Of a DNA stretch of 5,439 bases, positions 1 through 5,439 are shown piece after piece. Each line of letters opens with the position of its first letter. Within the stretch, counting starts at the first letter, position 1. Source of the DNA: Ilumatobacteraceae bacterium (GTDB lineage Bacteria > Actinomycetota > Acidimicrobiia > Acidimicrobiales > Ilumatobacteraceae); the NCBI GenBank assembly GCA_025456105.1, contig JALOLG010000138.1:1-5439 (forward strand), given 5' to 3'. A program made the translations under genes and the position numbers. The notes under the pieces are model-generated. The model had not been told where the DNA came from and did no database searches. It was given only the letters and a program-made list of their open reading frames with translations.

Positions 1-1
1 C

Positions 2-796
2 CACAACGCCCGCGTGCTGCGCGATCTGCTCGCCATCGACGTCGAGGTGCACGCCGGCGCGAGCCGACCGCTCGTGGCCGAGCCGCGCCACGCCGGCTAC
101 GTCCACGGGGTGAGCGGCCTCGACGGCGCGGACCTGCCCGAGCCGGTGCGACCGCTCGACGGCACCGATGCCGTGCGCTTCATCATCGACACCTGCCGAT
201 CGGTCGACGACGTGACGCTCGTCCCCACCGGGCCGCTCACCAACATCGCCCTCGCGCTGCGCAGCGCACCCGATCTGTCCGATCGGATCGCGGCGATCTC
301 ACTGATGGGCGGCGGGACGATCGGCAACCGGTCGGCGGTCGCCGAGTTCAACATCTGGGCCGATCCCGAGGCGGCGGCGATCGTGTTCCGCAGCGGCATC
401 CCGCTGGTGATGACCGGGCTCGACGTGACCCACCGGTTCCTCGCCACACCCGACCGGGTCGACCGGGTCAGGTCGATCGACGGTCGTCTGGCGACGGTGC
501 TGGCCGACCTGTTCGAGTTCTTCTCGGGCACCTACGTCGCACGCCACACCGATCTCGCCGGCGCAGCCGTGCACGACCCGCTCGCCGTGCTGGCCGTCAC
601 CCATCCCGAGCTGTGCCCGCGCACGCCGCGCCACGTCGACGTCGAGACGTCGGGCGCGCTCACCCGGGGCATGACGGTGATCGACCGCCGCACGCTCCGG
701 GAGCTGCCCGATCCGACCTGTGACGTCGTCGACGACGTCGACGTCGAGGCGGCGTGGGACGTCGTGGTGGGTGCGATCGCCTCGTTCAGCCGCTGA
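2..796 (+). CDS. Nucleoside hydrolase (IUNH family), 5'-truncated by the window edge
   Basis: Hydrolyses the N-glycosidic bond of ribonucleosides to free base plus ribose, in the cytoplasm, for salvage or catabolism. The frame is open from base 2 (it begins HNARVLRDLL), so the GTG at 14 is an internal codon, not the start. 264 residues are visible; family members are usually about 310-330, so roughly 50 residues, including the N-terminal DxDxGxDD calcium-binding motif, lie upstream. Seen in order: VHGVSGLDG (GxSGL-type block), TGPLTNIA (227-250), SLMGGG, AEFNIWADPEAA (341-376), GLDVTH, and HDPLA (572-586). HDPLA carries the His-Asp pair that in this family supplies an active-site His and a calcium ligand. 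All expected downstream motifs are intact. Purine versus pyrimidine preference cannot be read from this part. Ends 44 bases before the dehydrogenase gene; co-transcription is possible but unproven. Family assignment is secure; substrate is not. Confidence 0.93.
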   Translation, partial: HNARVLRDLLAIDVEVHAGASRPLVAEPRHAGYVHGVSGLDGADLPEPVRPLDGTDAVRFIIDTCRSVDDVTLVPTGPLTNIALALRSAPDLSDRIAAISLMGGGTIGNRSAVAEFNIWADPEAAAIVFRSGIPLVMTGLDVTHRFLATPDRVDRVRSIDGRLATVLADLFEFFSGTYVARHTDLAGAAVHDPLAVLAVTHPELCPRTPRHVDVETSGALTRGMTVIDRRTLRELPDPTCDVVDDVDVEAAWDVVVGAIASFSR

Positions 797-803
797 GCGG
801 GTG

Positions 804-832
804 ATGACGCACCGCACGAGAGGAAATAGGTT
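804..832 (+). promoter_or_regulatory. Candidate promoter for the dehydrogenase-led operon (possibly leaderless)
   Basis: In the 44-base gap, ATGACG (804-809; four of six matches to TTGACA) lies 17 bases upstream of TAGGTT (827-832; fits the TANNNT form of actinobacterial -10 boxes). It sits in a locally AT-richer patch (GGAAATAGGTT) that stands out in this GC-rich sequence. Transcription would start about 6-9 bases after the -10, at or just before the ATG at 841, giving a leaderless or nearly leaderless mRNA. The match is short and could be chance; the alternative is read-through from the nucleoside hydrolase gene with the GAGAGG stretch as ribosome binding site. Confidence 0.3.
818..823 (+). 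promoter_or_regulatory. Possible ribosome binding site for the MDR dehydrogenase
   Basis: GAGAGG resembles a Shine-Dalgarno core but ends 17 bases before the ATG at 841, longer than the usual 5-10. An AGG at 828-830 is better spaced (10 bases) but weak. The adjoining TGA triplets at 802-804 and 805-807 close the dehydrogenase frame upstream, so no start lies before 841. The poor spacing is one reason to consider leaderless initiation here. Confidence 0.4.
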
Positions 833-840
833 CCGCGCTC

Positions 841-1896
841 ATGCGCGCCGCCGTGATGACCGACTGGGAGCTCCGCATCGCCGACGTCCCCGACCCGGTG
901 CCCGGACCCGGGCAGGTGCTCACCGAGGTGCTCGCGTGCGGCATCTGCGGCAGCGACCTCCACATGCTGCAGCACGGTGCCGAGGTCAGGGCCATGTCGG
1001 CGGCGGCCGAAGCCGAGTACAGCGCTGACCTCCCGGACGACCCGCTGCGCCCGAAGGTGTTCGACCCGGCACAGGGCACGGTGATGGGCCACGAGTTCTG
1101 CTGTCGCGTGGTGGGCCTGGGCGAGGGGGTCACCAACCTGCGCGAGGGCGACGTCGTCGTGAGCATGCCGGTGGCCTTCGATGCCGACGGCCTGCACGCG
1201 GTGGGCTACTCGAACCGCTACCCGGGGGGCTACGCCGAGCGGATCGTGCTGAACGAGATGCTGGCGCTGCCCGTGCCCGACGGCGTCCCGCCTGAGCTGG
1301 CCGCGATGACCGAGCCGCTCGCCGTCGGGGTGCACGCCGTGGCGAAGAGCCGCATCCAGCAGGGCGACACCGCGATCGTGCTCGGTCTCGGACCGGTGGG
1401 GCTCGCATGCGTCGCGGCCCTCCGGCTGCTCGGCATCGGTCCGATCGTCGGCGCCGACTTCTCGCCGCGACGTCGCGATCTCGGCGTGCACCTCGGGTGC
1501 GACGTCGTGGTCGACCCACGCGACGAGCACGCGATCACGGCGTGGCGGCGCGTGGCTGCCGGCCGGCCGCTCGGGGTGTTCGAGGCGGTGGGCGTGCCCG
1601 GCATGATCGACCAGGCGATGAAGATGGCGCCGCGCGACACCCGCATCCTCGTGGTGGGCGTGTGCATGCAGCAGGACCACCTCCAGCCGATGGTGGGCAT
1701 CGGCAAGGAGCTGTCGATCCAGTTCGCCCTCGGGTACCAGCCCGACGAGTTCGCGGCATCGCTGCGCGCGATCGCCGACGGCGCGGTCGATCTGGCCCCG
1801 CTCGTCACCGGACGGGTCGCGATCGACGACGTGCCGCGTGCGTTCGCCGATCTGGCCGATCCCGAGCAGCACGCCAAGATCCTGGTGGTGCCGTGA
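841..1896 (+). CDS. Zinc-dependent MDR alcohol/polyol dehydrogenase, lacking the structural-zinc lobe
   Basis: 351-residue medium-chain dehydrogenase/reductase, predicted to oxidise an alcohol, polyol or hydroxy-acid with NAD(P). GroES-like N-terminal domain with the catalytic zinc motif CGICGSDLH (Cys36 the likely ligand), then MGHE (His84, Glu85), then TEPLAVGVHA with Glu158 placed like the third ligand of sorbitol and threonine dehydrogenases. The Rossmann domain has GLGPVGL (182-188), and Asp206 at the end of the second strand (GADFSP) points to NAD rather than NADP. The CxxCxxC structural-zinc loop is absent: only Cys87 and Cys88 occur in the region after GHE. Cys36 to His84 is 48 residues against about 21 in horse liver alcohol dehydrogenase, so there is an insertion of about 27 residues. 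The ATG at 841 is the first start after in-frame stops at 802 and 805, and MRAAVM is a typical MDR beginning. Substrate is unknown. Its stop overlaps the next gene by four bases. Confidence 0.93.
   Translation: MRAAVMTDWELRIADVPDPVPGPGQVLTEVLACGICGSDLHMLQHGAEVRAMSAAAEAEYSADLPDDPLRPKVFDPAQGTVMGHEFCCRVVGLGEGVTNLREGDVVVSMPVAFDADGLHAVGYSNRYPGGYAERIVLNEMLALPVPDGVPPELAAMTEPLAVGVHAVAKSRIQQGDTAIVLGLGPVGLACVAALRLLGIGPIVGADFSPRRRDLGVHLGCDVVVDPRDEHAITAWRRVAAGRPLGVFEAVGVPGMIDQAMKMAPRDTRILVVGVCMQQDHLQPMVGIGKELSIQFALGYQPDEFAASLRAIADGAVDLAPLVTGRVAIDDVPRAFADLADPEQHAKILVVP
1893..1896 (+). other. GTGA start/stop overlap (dehydrogenase to peptidase)
   Basis: The GTG start of the peptidase (1893-1895) overlaps the TGA stop of the dehydrogenase (1894-1896). 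No good Shine-Dalgarno lies upstream (only GGTGGT at 1884-1889), so translation probably depends on termination-reinitiation coupling. Confidence 0.8.
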
Positions 1897-4022
1897 CCGC
1901 GGCCGACTCGTTCCCCCGCCAGCACGCACGCACCCAGCGCCTCACGCTGGGCGAGCCGCGCAACGTCACGGTGTCGGCCGACGGGCGGCGGGCGGTGTTC
2001 CTCCGCAGCCGCGGTGGCGACGACCCCGTCACCTGCCTCTGGACGATCGATCTCGCCACCCACACCGAGGTGCTCGTGGCCGATCCCCGCACGCTGCTCG
2101 AGGCTGGGCTCGACGACCTGCCCCCGGAGGAGCGGGCCCGCCGCGAGCGGCTCCGCGAGGGCGCCGGCGGTGTCACCGCCTACGCCACCGACGAGCGCGG
2201 CACGGTCGCGGCGTTCACCATCGGCGGCCGGCTGTTCGTGGCCGGGCTCCTGAGCGGGCGCTCCCGCCCGCTCGAGGTCGAGGGCCCGGTGTTCGACCCA
2301 CGACCCGATCCGACGGCACGGCGGCTGGCGTACGTGCAGGGGCGGCGGCTCCGCGTCGCCACCCTCGACGGACGCAGCGTGGTCGTGGCGGGTGACGACG
2401 ACGAGCCCGAGACGGTCTCGTGGGGGTCGGCCGACTTCGTCGCCGCCGAGGAGATGCGCCGCATGCGCGGCTACTGGTGGAGCCCCGACGGCGAGCGGCT
2501 CGCGGTGTGCCGGGTCGACCAGTCCCCGGTCGCCACCTGGCACCTCGGTGACCCTGCCGACCCGGCGGTGGCACCGAGCGTCATCCGCTATCCCGCCGCC
2601 GGCACGGCCAACGCCGACACGACGCTGCACGTGATCGACGCGGCTGACATGGATGCGGCGGGCGCGGGCGAACCCGTCGACGTGGAGTGGGACCGGGCGG
2701 CGTTCCCGTACCTCGCCGATGTGCAGTGGGGGCACCACGGTCTCGTCATCACGGTGCAGTCGCGCGACCAGCAGCGCCTCGAGGTGCGCCGGGTCGACCC
2801 CGACACCGGCGCCACCGAGCTCCTCGCCGACGACCACGACGATGCCTGGGTCGAGCTCGTCCCCGGCGCGCCGGCGTTCCTCGCCGATGGCCGCCTCGTG
2901 CGCTGCGCCGACCGCGACGGGTGTCGCCGGCTCCTCGTCGGGACGGAGGCGGTCACCGACCCCGATCTCCAGGTGCGCTCGATCGTCGCGGCGGCCGGTC
3001 ACGAGGTGGTGTTCCTCGCGAACCCGATCGACGACCCGACGGTGCAGCACGTGTGGCGCTGGACCGTGGCGGAGGGAGCGAGCCCGCTCACCGACGCCCC
3101 CGGCGTGCACACGGCGGCCGGCACCACCTCGGCCCTCGTCGTCCGCAGCGCCACCCTCGAGGACGAGCGGGCGGTGTGGCTGCTCCCCGACGGCCACGAG
3201 CTCACCTCGCACGCCGAGACCGCGCTCGTGACGCCGAACGTCCGCATGCACCGCACCGCCAGTCGGCGGCTGGCCACCGCACTGCTGCTCCCCCACGATC
3301 ACGACGGCGCCCCGCTGCCCGTGCTGCTCGACCCGTACGGCGGGCCGCACGCCCAGCGGGTGGTGCGCTCGCGCAACGCGTTCGCCACCTCGCAGTGGTT
3401 CGCCGACCAGGGCTTCGCCGTGGTGGTCGCCGACGGCCGCGGCACCCCGGGACGGGGCAGCGCCTTCGAGCGCGCCGTGCGCCACGACCTCGCCACCGCT
3501 CCGCTCGACGACCAGATCGAGGCCCTCCTCCACCTCGCCGAGGTGACGGGCGCGCTCGACCTCGACCGGGTGGCGATCCGCGGCTGGAGCTTCGGCGGCT
3601 ACCTGGCGGCGCTCGCCGTGCTGCGCCGCCCCGACGTGTTCCACGCAGCGATCGCCGGTGCGCCGGTGACCGAGTGGCGGCTGTACGACACGCACTACAC
3701 CGAGCGCTACCTCGGCGACCCCACCGACGATCCCGGACCGTACGACGCCAGCTCGCTGCTGCCGCTCGCTCGCGACCTCCAGCGTCCGCTCCTGCTCGTG
3801 CACGGCCTCGCCGACGACAACGTGGTGGCCGCGCACACGCTGCGCCTCTCGTCGGCGCTGCTGGCGGCCGGTCGGCCCCACGAGGTGCTGCCACTGGTGG
3901 GCGTGTCACACATGACACCCCAGGAGGTGGTGGCAGAGCACCTGCTCCTCCACCAGCTCGACTTCCTGCGGCGCGCGCTCGGTCTGGCTACGGTGCCGCT
4001 CAGGAGGTCGCACGATGGCTGA
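1893..4022 (+). CDS. Dipeptidyl-peptidase IV-like S9 serine peptidase
   Basis: 709-residue prolyl oligopeptidase-family enzyme, predicted to remove N-terminal dipeptides, preferentially X-Pro or X-Ala, from peptides. The N-terminal part (about 1-450) reads as the DPP IV beta-propeller. It includes AAEEMRRMRGYWWSPDG, whose Glu186-Glu187 match the paired glutamates that bind the substrate amino terminus in DPP IV, which favours DPP IV over acylaminoacyl or oligopeptidase types. The alpha/beta hydrolase domain (about 455-709) has DPYGGP (Tyr482, oxyanion-hole position), DGRGTPG, GWSFGGY (nucleophile Ser566), HGLADDNV (Asp641) and GVSHMT (His673): a complete triad. The frame is open upstream to 1407 but that part overlaps the dehydrogenase; GTG 1893 is chosen because it forms a GTGA junction and sits just before FPRQHART, which I recall as the usual N-terminal block of actinobacterial homologues. 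No signal peptide or membrane anchor is visible, so a cytoplasmic location is inferred. Overlaps the next gene by eight bases. Confidence 0.93.
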   Translation: MTAADSFPRQHARTQRLTLGEPRNVTVSADGRRAVFLRSRGGDDPVTCLWTIDLATHTEVLVADPRTLLEAGLDDLPPEERARRERLREGAGGVTAYATDERGTVAAFTIGGRLFVAGLLSGRSRPLEVEGPVFDPRPDPTARRLAYVQGRRLRVATLDGRSVVVAGDDDEPETVSWGSADFVAAEEMRRMRGYWWSPDGERLAVCRVDQSPVATWHLGDPADPAVAPSVIRYPAAGTANADTTLHVIDAADMDAAGAGEPVDVEWDRAAFPYLADVQWGHHGLVITVQSRDQQRLEVRRVDPDTGATELLADDHDDAWVELVPGAPAFLADGRLVRCADRDGCRRLLVGTEAVTDPDLQVRSIVAAAGHEVVFLANPIDDPTVQHVWRWTVAEGASPLTDAPGVHTAAGTTSALVVRSATLEDERAVWLLPDGHELTSHAETALVTPNVRMHRTASRRLATALLLPHDHDGAPLPVLLDPYGGPHAQRVVRSRNAFATSQWFADQGFAVVVADGRGTPGRGSAFERAVRHDLATAPLDDQIEALLHLAEVTGALDLDRVAIRGWSFGGYLAALAVLRRPDVFHAAIAGAPVTEWRLYDTHYTERYLGDPTDDPGPYDASSLLPLARDLQRPLLLVHGLADDNVVAAHTLRLSSALLAAGRPHEVLPLVGVSHMTPQEVVAEHLLLHQLDFLRRALGLATVPLRRSHDG
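4002..4007 (+). promoter_or_regulatory. Strong ribosome binding site for the TerB-like gene
   Basis: A perfect AGGAGG lies seven bases before the ATG at 4015, inside the end of the peptidase gene. It is the best Shine-Dalgarno in the window. It fixes the start of the TerB-like gene and suggests that gene is translated efficiently in its own right, unlike the GTGA-coupled genes. Confidence 0.85.
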
Positions 4023-4410
4023 TCGTCTGAACGAGCTGTACGCGGGGGTGGCGGTGCACGCCACCGCCGATCGCGAGCACCAGGCCGCGCTCGAGCTGCT
4101 CGCGCTCGTGATGGTCGCCGATCACCACCTCGACGACGACGAGGTCGAGATGGTGCGCGACATCAGCGAGGAGTGGCGCGGTGGTGCGTTCTCGTTCGAG
4201 CAGTACCTCGGACCGGCGATGGCCAAGGCGCGTGACGCCGTCGCCCACCACCGGATCACCGAGCTCCTCGACGACATCGATGCCCGCATCACCAGCCGCG
4301 TGCTGCGCCTCGCGCTGTTCTCCGCTGCCCGCGAGGTGGCCGACGTCGACGACGACGTCAGCCCCGACGAGGGATCGCTGCTGGCCGAGATCGCCGTCCG
4401 CTTCGGCTGA
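4015..4410 (+). CDS. TerB-like (tellurite-resistance TerB fold) small acidic protein
   Basis: 131-residue soluble, mostly helical, acidic protein resembling the TerB-like family (TerB/DjlA N-terminal fold). Two copies of an acidic helix-turn pattern are visible with identical spacing: Asp36-x-x-Leu39-x-x-x-Glu43 (ADHHLDDDEVEMV) and Asp112-x-x-Val115-x-x-x-Glu119 (DDDVSPDEGSLL), each preceded by a hydrophobic alanine-rich helix (ALELLALVMVA; RLALFSAAREVA). In TerB-fold proteins such conserved acidic residues form a metal-binding face, and the family is linked to membrane-associated stress responses, but no biochemical role is established for stand-alone members. No signal peptide or membrane segment. 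The start is set by AGGAGG at 4002-4007; the gene overlaps the peptidase by eight bases and precedes the DUF1269 gene by nine. No other ter genes are present, so a tellurite phenotype should not be assumed. Assignment rests on pattern recognition and is moderately sure. Confidence 0.78.
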   Translation: MADRLNELYAGVAVHATADREHQAALELLALVMVADHHLDDDEVEMVRDISEEWRGGAFSFEQYLGPAMAKARDAVAHHRITELLDDIDARITSRVLRLALFSAAREVADVDDDVSPDEGSLLAEIAVRFG

Positions 4411-4419
4411 GCCGGTGCC

Positions 4420-4992
4420 GTGAGCTTCCTCCCGCCCGAGCTGCCGAGCGACCCTCCCGACGAGCGCGAGGGCGATCGCGAGACCATCATCGGCGTCTCG
4501 TTCGACGACACCTACCGGGCCCAGCAGTTCCTCACCGCCATGCAGGGTCTGCACGCGAGCGGCGCGATCCGGCTCCGCGACGCGGTCGTCGTGGCCAAGG
4601 ACGAGGCAGGCGCCACGCACGTGCGCGAGACCGTCGATCTCCAGCCCGGACGCGCCGCGCTCAGCGGCGCCGTGTGGACCGGCCTGCTCGGGCTGCTGCT
4701 GGGCGGACCGGTCGGCTGGATCGCCGGCCTGGGCGTGGGTGCGGGCGCGGGTGCCGTCGCGGCGAAGGTGGTCGATGTCGGCATCCCCGACGCGTGGGTG
4801 GCGTGGTTCCGCGCTGCGGTGGCACCGGGCACGCACACGGTGATCGTGCTCACCACGTCGCTCGACATCGAGGCGCTGGTGCACGAGGCGACGCGGTTCC
4901 CGGGCGCCCAGCTCGTGCACGCGAACCTCGCCCCCGGCGTGATCAGTCGGATCGAGGCGGCGCTCAGCAGCGAGGACGATCCAGCGACGTGA
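4420..4992 (+). CDS. DUF1269 family membrane protein
   Basis: 190-residue protein matching the DUF1269 pattern; no function is established for the family. Order: a short acidic, proline-rich N-terminus; a ferredoxin-like first part (IIGVSFDDTYRAQQFL...) with a basic/acidic strand (DAVVVAKDEAG); a hydrophobic glycine-rich segment at about residues 83-115 (GLLGLLLGGPVGWIAGLGVG and the following GAGAGAVAA), which resembles a glycine zipper and could form one long or two short membrane helices; then DVGIPDAWVAWF, the family's D-x-GI-x-D-x-W/F block; then PGTHTVIVL and a C-terminal part ending with VISRIEAAL. The start is GTG 4420, nine bases after the TerB-like stop; there is no clear Shine-Dalgarno, so coupling to the gene before is likely. 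The first ATG is at residue 41, inside the conserved domain, and is unlikely. Its stop overlaps the TRIC gene by four bases, pointing to co-expression of two membrane proteins. Confidence 0.85.
   Translation: MSFLPPELPSDPPDEREGDRETIIGVSFDDTYRAQQFLTAMQGLHASGAIRLRDAVVVAKDEAGATHVRETVDLQPGRAALSGAVWTGLLGLLLGGPVGWIAGLGVGAGAGAVAAKVVDVGIPDAWVAWFRAAVAPGTHTVIVLTTSLDIEALVHEATRFPGAQLVHANLAPGVISRIEAALSSEDDPAT
4989..4992 (+). other. GTGA start/stop overlap (DUF1269 to TRIC)
   Basis: GTG start 4989-4991 overlaps the DUF1269 stop TGA at 4990-4992, the same arrangement as at 1893-1896. A GAGGA at 4972-4976 lies 12 bases upstream and may serve as a weak ribosome binding site. The alternative start, ATG 4998, would be 21 bases from it. 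Confidence 0.75.
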
Positions 4993-5439
4993 TCGCGATG
5001 CTGGCCGTCGAGCTCGACCCGGACCTCGCCGTCACCCAGCTCATCCCCACCTGGGTCGACGTCGTGGCGATCTCGCTCGGCGCGCTGGCGGGCTCGATCG
5101 CCGCGCGGCGATGGGGCGCCGACATCCTGGGGATCCTCCTGATCGGCATCGTCTCGGGCCTCGGTGGCGGCATCATCCGCGACGTGCTCCTCAACCGGGT
5201 GCCCGCTGCGCTCACCAACGAGGTGCTCATCCCGTCGGCGCTGGTGGCCGCGGCGGTCGGCTTCCTGTTCGCCGATCTGGCCGCCCGGGCCGTCCACCAG
5301 CTCGACCGGGTCATCCTCGTCACGGACGCCGCCTTCTTGGGCACGTACGCCGTGATCGGCGCCGAGAAGTCGATCGCGCTCGGCCTGCCGGCGGCGTCGT
5401 GCGTGTTCGTGGGCGTGCTGTCGGGTGTCGGCGGCGGAC
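4989..5439 (+). CDS. TRIC/UPF0126 family cation channel-like membrane protein, 3'-truncated
   Basis: The first 150 residues of a polytopic inner-membrane protein of the bacterial TRIC (UPF0126, YicG-like) family. Structurally studied prokaryotic members are trimeric, K+-permeable channels; others are annotated as glycine transporters. The frame has no stop before the window ends. Hydrophobic segments lie at about 21-39, 46-63, 79-98, 108-125 and 129-150. The family's inverted repeat shows as ADILGILLIGIVSGLGGG followed by IIRDVLLNRVP (Gly59-61, Arg64-Asp65), and a second half VTDAAFLGTYAVIGAEKS leading to GVLSGVGGG (Gly148-150). The paired GGG motifs, 89 residues apart, match the kinked helices TM2 and TM5 of TRIC channels. 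The second GGG falls on the last full codon, so the R-D after it and the last helices (perhaps 50-80 residues) are missing. The start is GTG 4989, coupled to DUF1269; ATG 4998 is possible. Transported ion or solute is not known from sequence. Confidence 0.9.
   Translation, partial: MIAMLAVELDPDLAVTQLIPTWVDVVAISLGALAGSIAARRWGADILGILLIGIVSGLGGGIIRDVLLNRVPAALTNEVLIPSALVAAAVGFLFADLAARAVHQLDRVILVTDAAFLGTYAVIGAEKSIALGLPAASCVFVGVLSGVGGG

Noticed and set aside
452..469. Tandem GACCGGGTC x2
   Set aside because: A two-copy in-frame repeat encoding Asp-Arg-Val twice; too short to count as a repeat element.
722..739. Perfect 18-base palindrome GACGTCGTCGACGACGTC
   Set aside because: It lies within the coding end of the nucleoside hydrolase and encodes Asp-Val-Val-Asp-Asp-Val. 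GAC and GTC codons readily make such palindromes in GC-rich genes, so an operator role is not supported.
790..800. CCGCTGAGCGG inverted repeat at the nucleoside hydrolase stop
   Set aside because: The stem can only be about three pairs once a loop is allowed, and no T-run follows; not a credible terminator.
1407..1892. N-terminal extension of the peptidase frame
   Set aside because: The frame is open, but the added residues are Arg-rich shadow sequence of the dehydrogenase. The homologous region begins just after GTG 1893.
532..1929. 465-codon open frame on the minus strand
   Set aside because: His/Arg-rich low-complexity translation antisense to two clear genes; a GC-driven shadow.
1230..3881. 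883-codon open frame on the minus strand
   Set aside because: It lies antisense to the dehydrogenase and peptidase genes, whose motifs are complete. Its translation is rich in Arg, His, Val, Gly and Ala with no recognisable domain, as expected for the mirror frame of high-GC coding DNA.
2687..4030. 447-codon plus-strand frame inside the peptidase gene
   Set aside because: The translation is dominated by Arg, Pro and Ala and lacks motifs; the overlapping frame carries the full Ser-Asp-His triad.
4015..4410. Tellurite resistance operon
   Set aside because: Only one TerB-like gene is present, with no TerC, TerD or TerZ-like neighbours, so a tellurite function is not supported.
4000..4920. 306-codon minus-strand frame opposite the TerB-like and DUF1269 genes
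   Set aside because: Antisense shadow: no family resemblance, while the plus-strand frames match known families and have sensible starts.

Overview
This window is very GC-rich, with third codon positions almost all G or C, frequent GTG starts and tightly packed genes on the + strand. That composition, the style of the genes (a dipeptidyl-peptidase beginning with an FPRQ block, an MDR dehydrogenase with a long loop) and the chain of overlapping starts and stops suggest a high-GC actinobacterium. Acidimicrobiia or a relative is plausible, but the sequence alone does not fix the taxon. No RNA genes, insertion sequences, CRISPR arrays or long repeats were seen.

Layout: (1) bases 2-796, the 3' part of an inosine/uridine-preferring nucleoside hydrolase whose N-terminus lies upstream of the window; (2) a 44-base gap holding a Shine-Dalgarno-like stretch and a possible promoter; (3) 841-1896, a zinc-dependent MDR alcohol/polyol dehydrogenase; (4) 1893-4022, a dipeptidyl-peptidase IV-like S9 serine peptidase starting at a GTG inside a GTGA overlap; (5) 4015-4410, a small TerB-like acidic protein; (6) 4420-4992, a DUF1269 membrane protein with a glycine-rich transmembrane segment; (7) 4989-5439, the first 150 residues of a TRIC/UPF0126 cation channel-like membrane protein that runs off the end.

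From 841 onward all junctions are overlaps or a 9-base gap (4-base overlap, 8-base overlap, 9-base gap, 4-base overlap), so genes 3-7 look like one translationally coupled operon. The first half looks catabolic: nucleoside hydrolysis, alcohol or polyol oxidation, and dipeptide release from proline-containing peptides. The second half (TerB-like, DUF1269, TRIC) looks like a membrane, ion or stress-related set. No common pathway can be read from the sequence. Most of the window is ordinary, recognisable biology; the TerB-like/DUF1269/TRIC set is the part least explained by known function.
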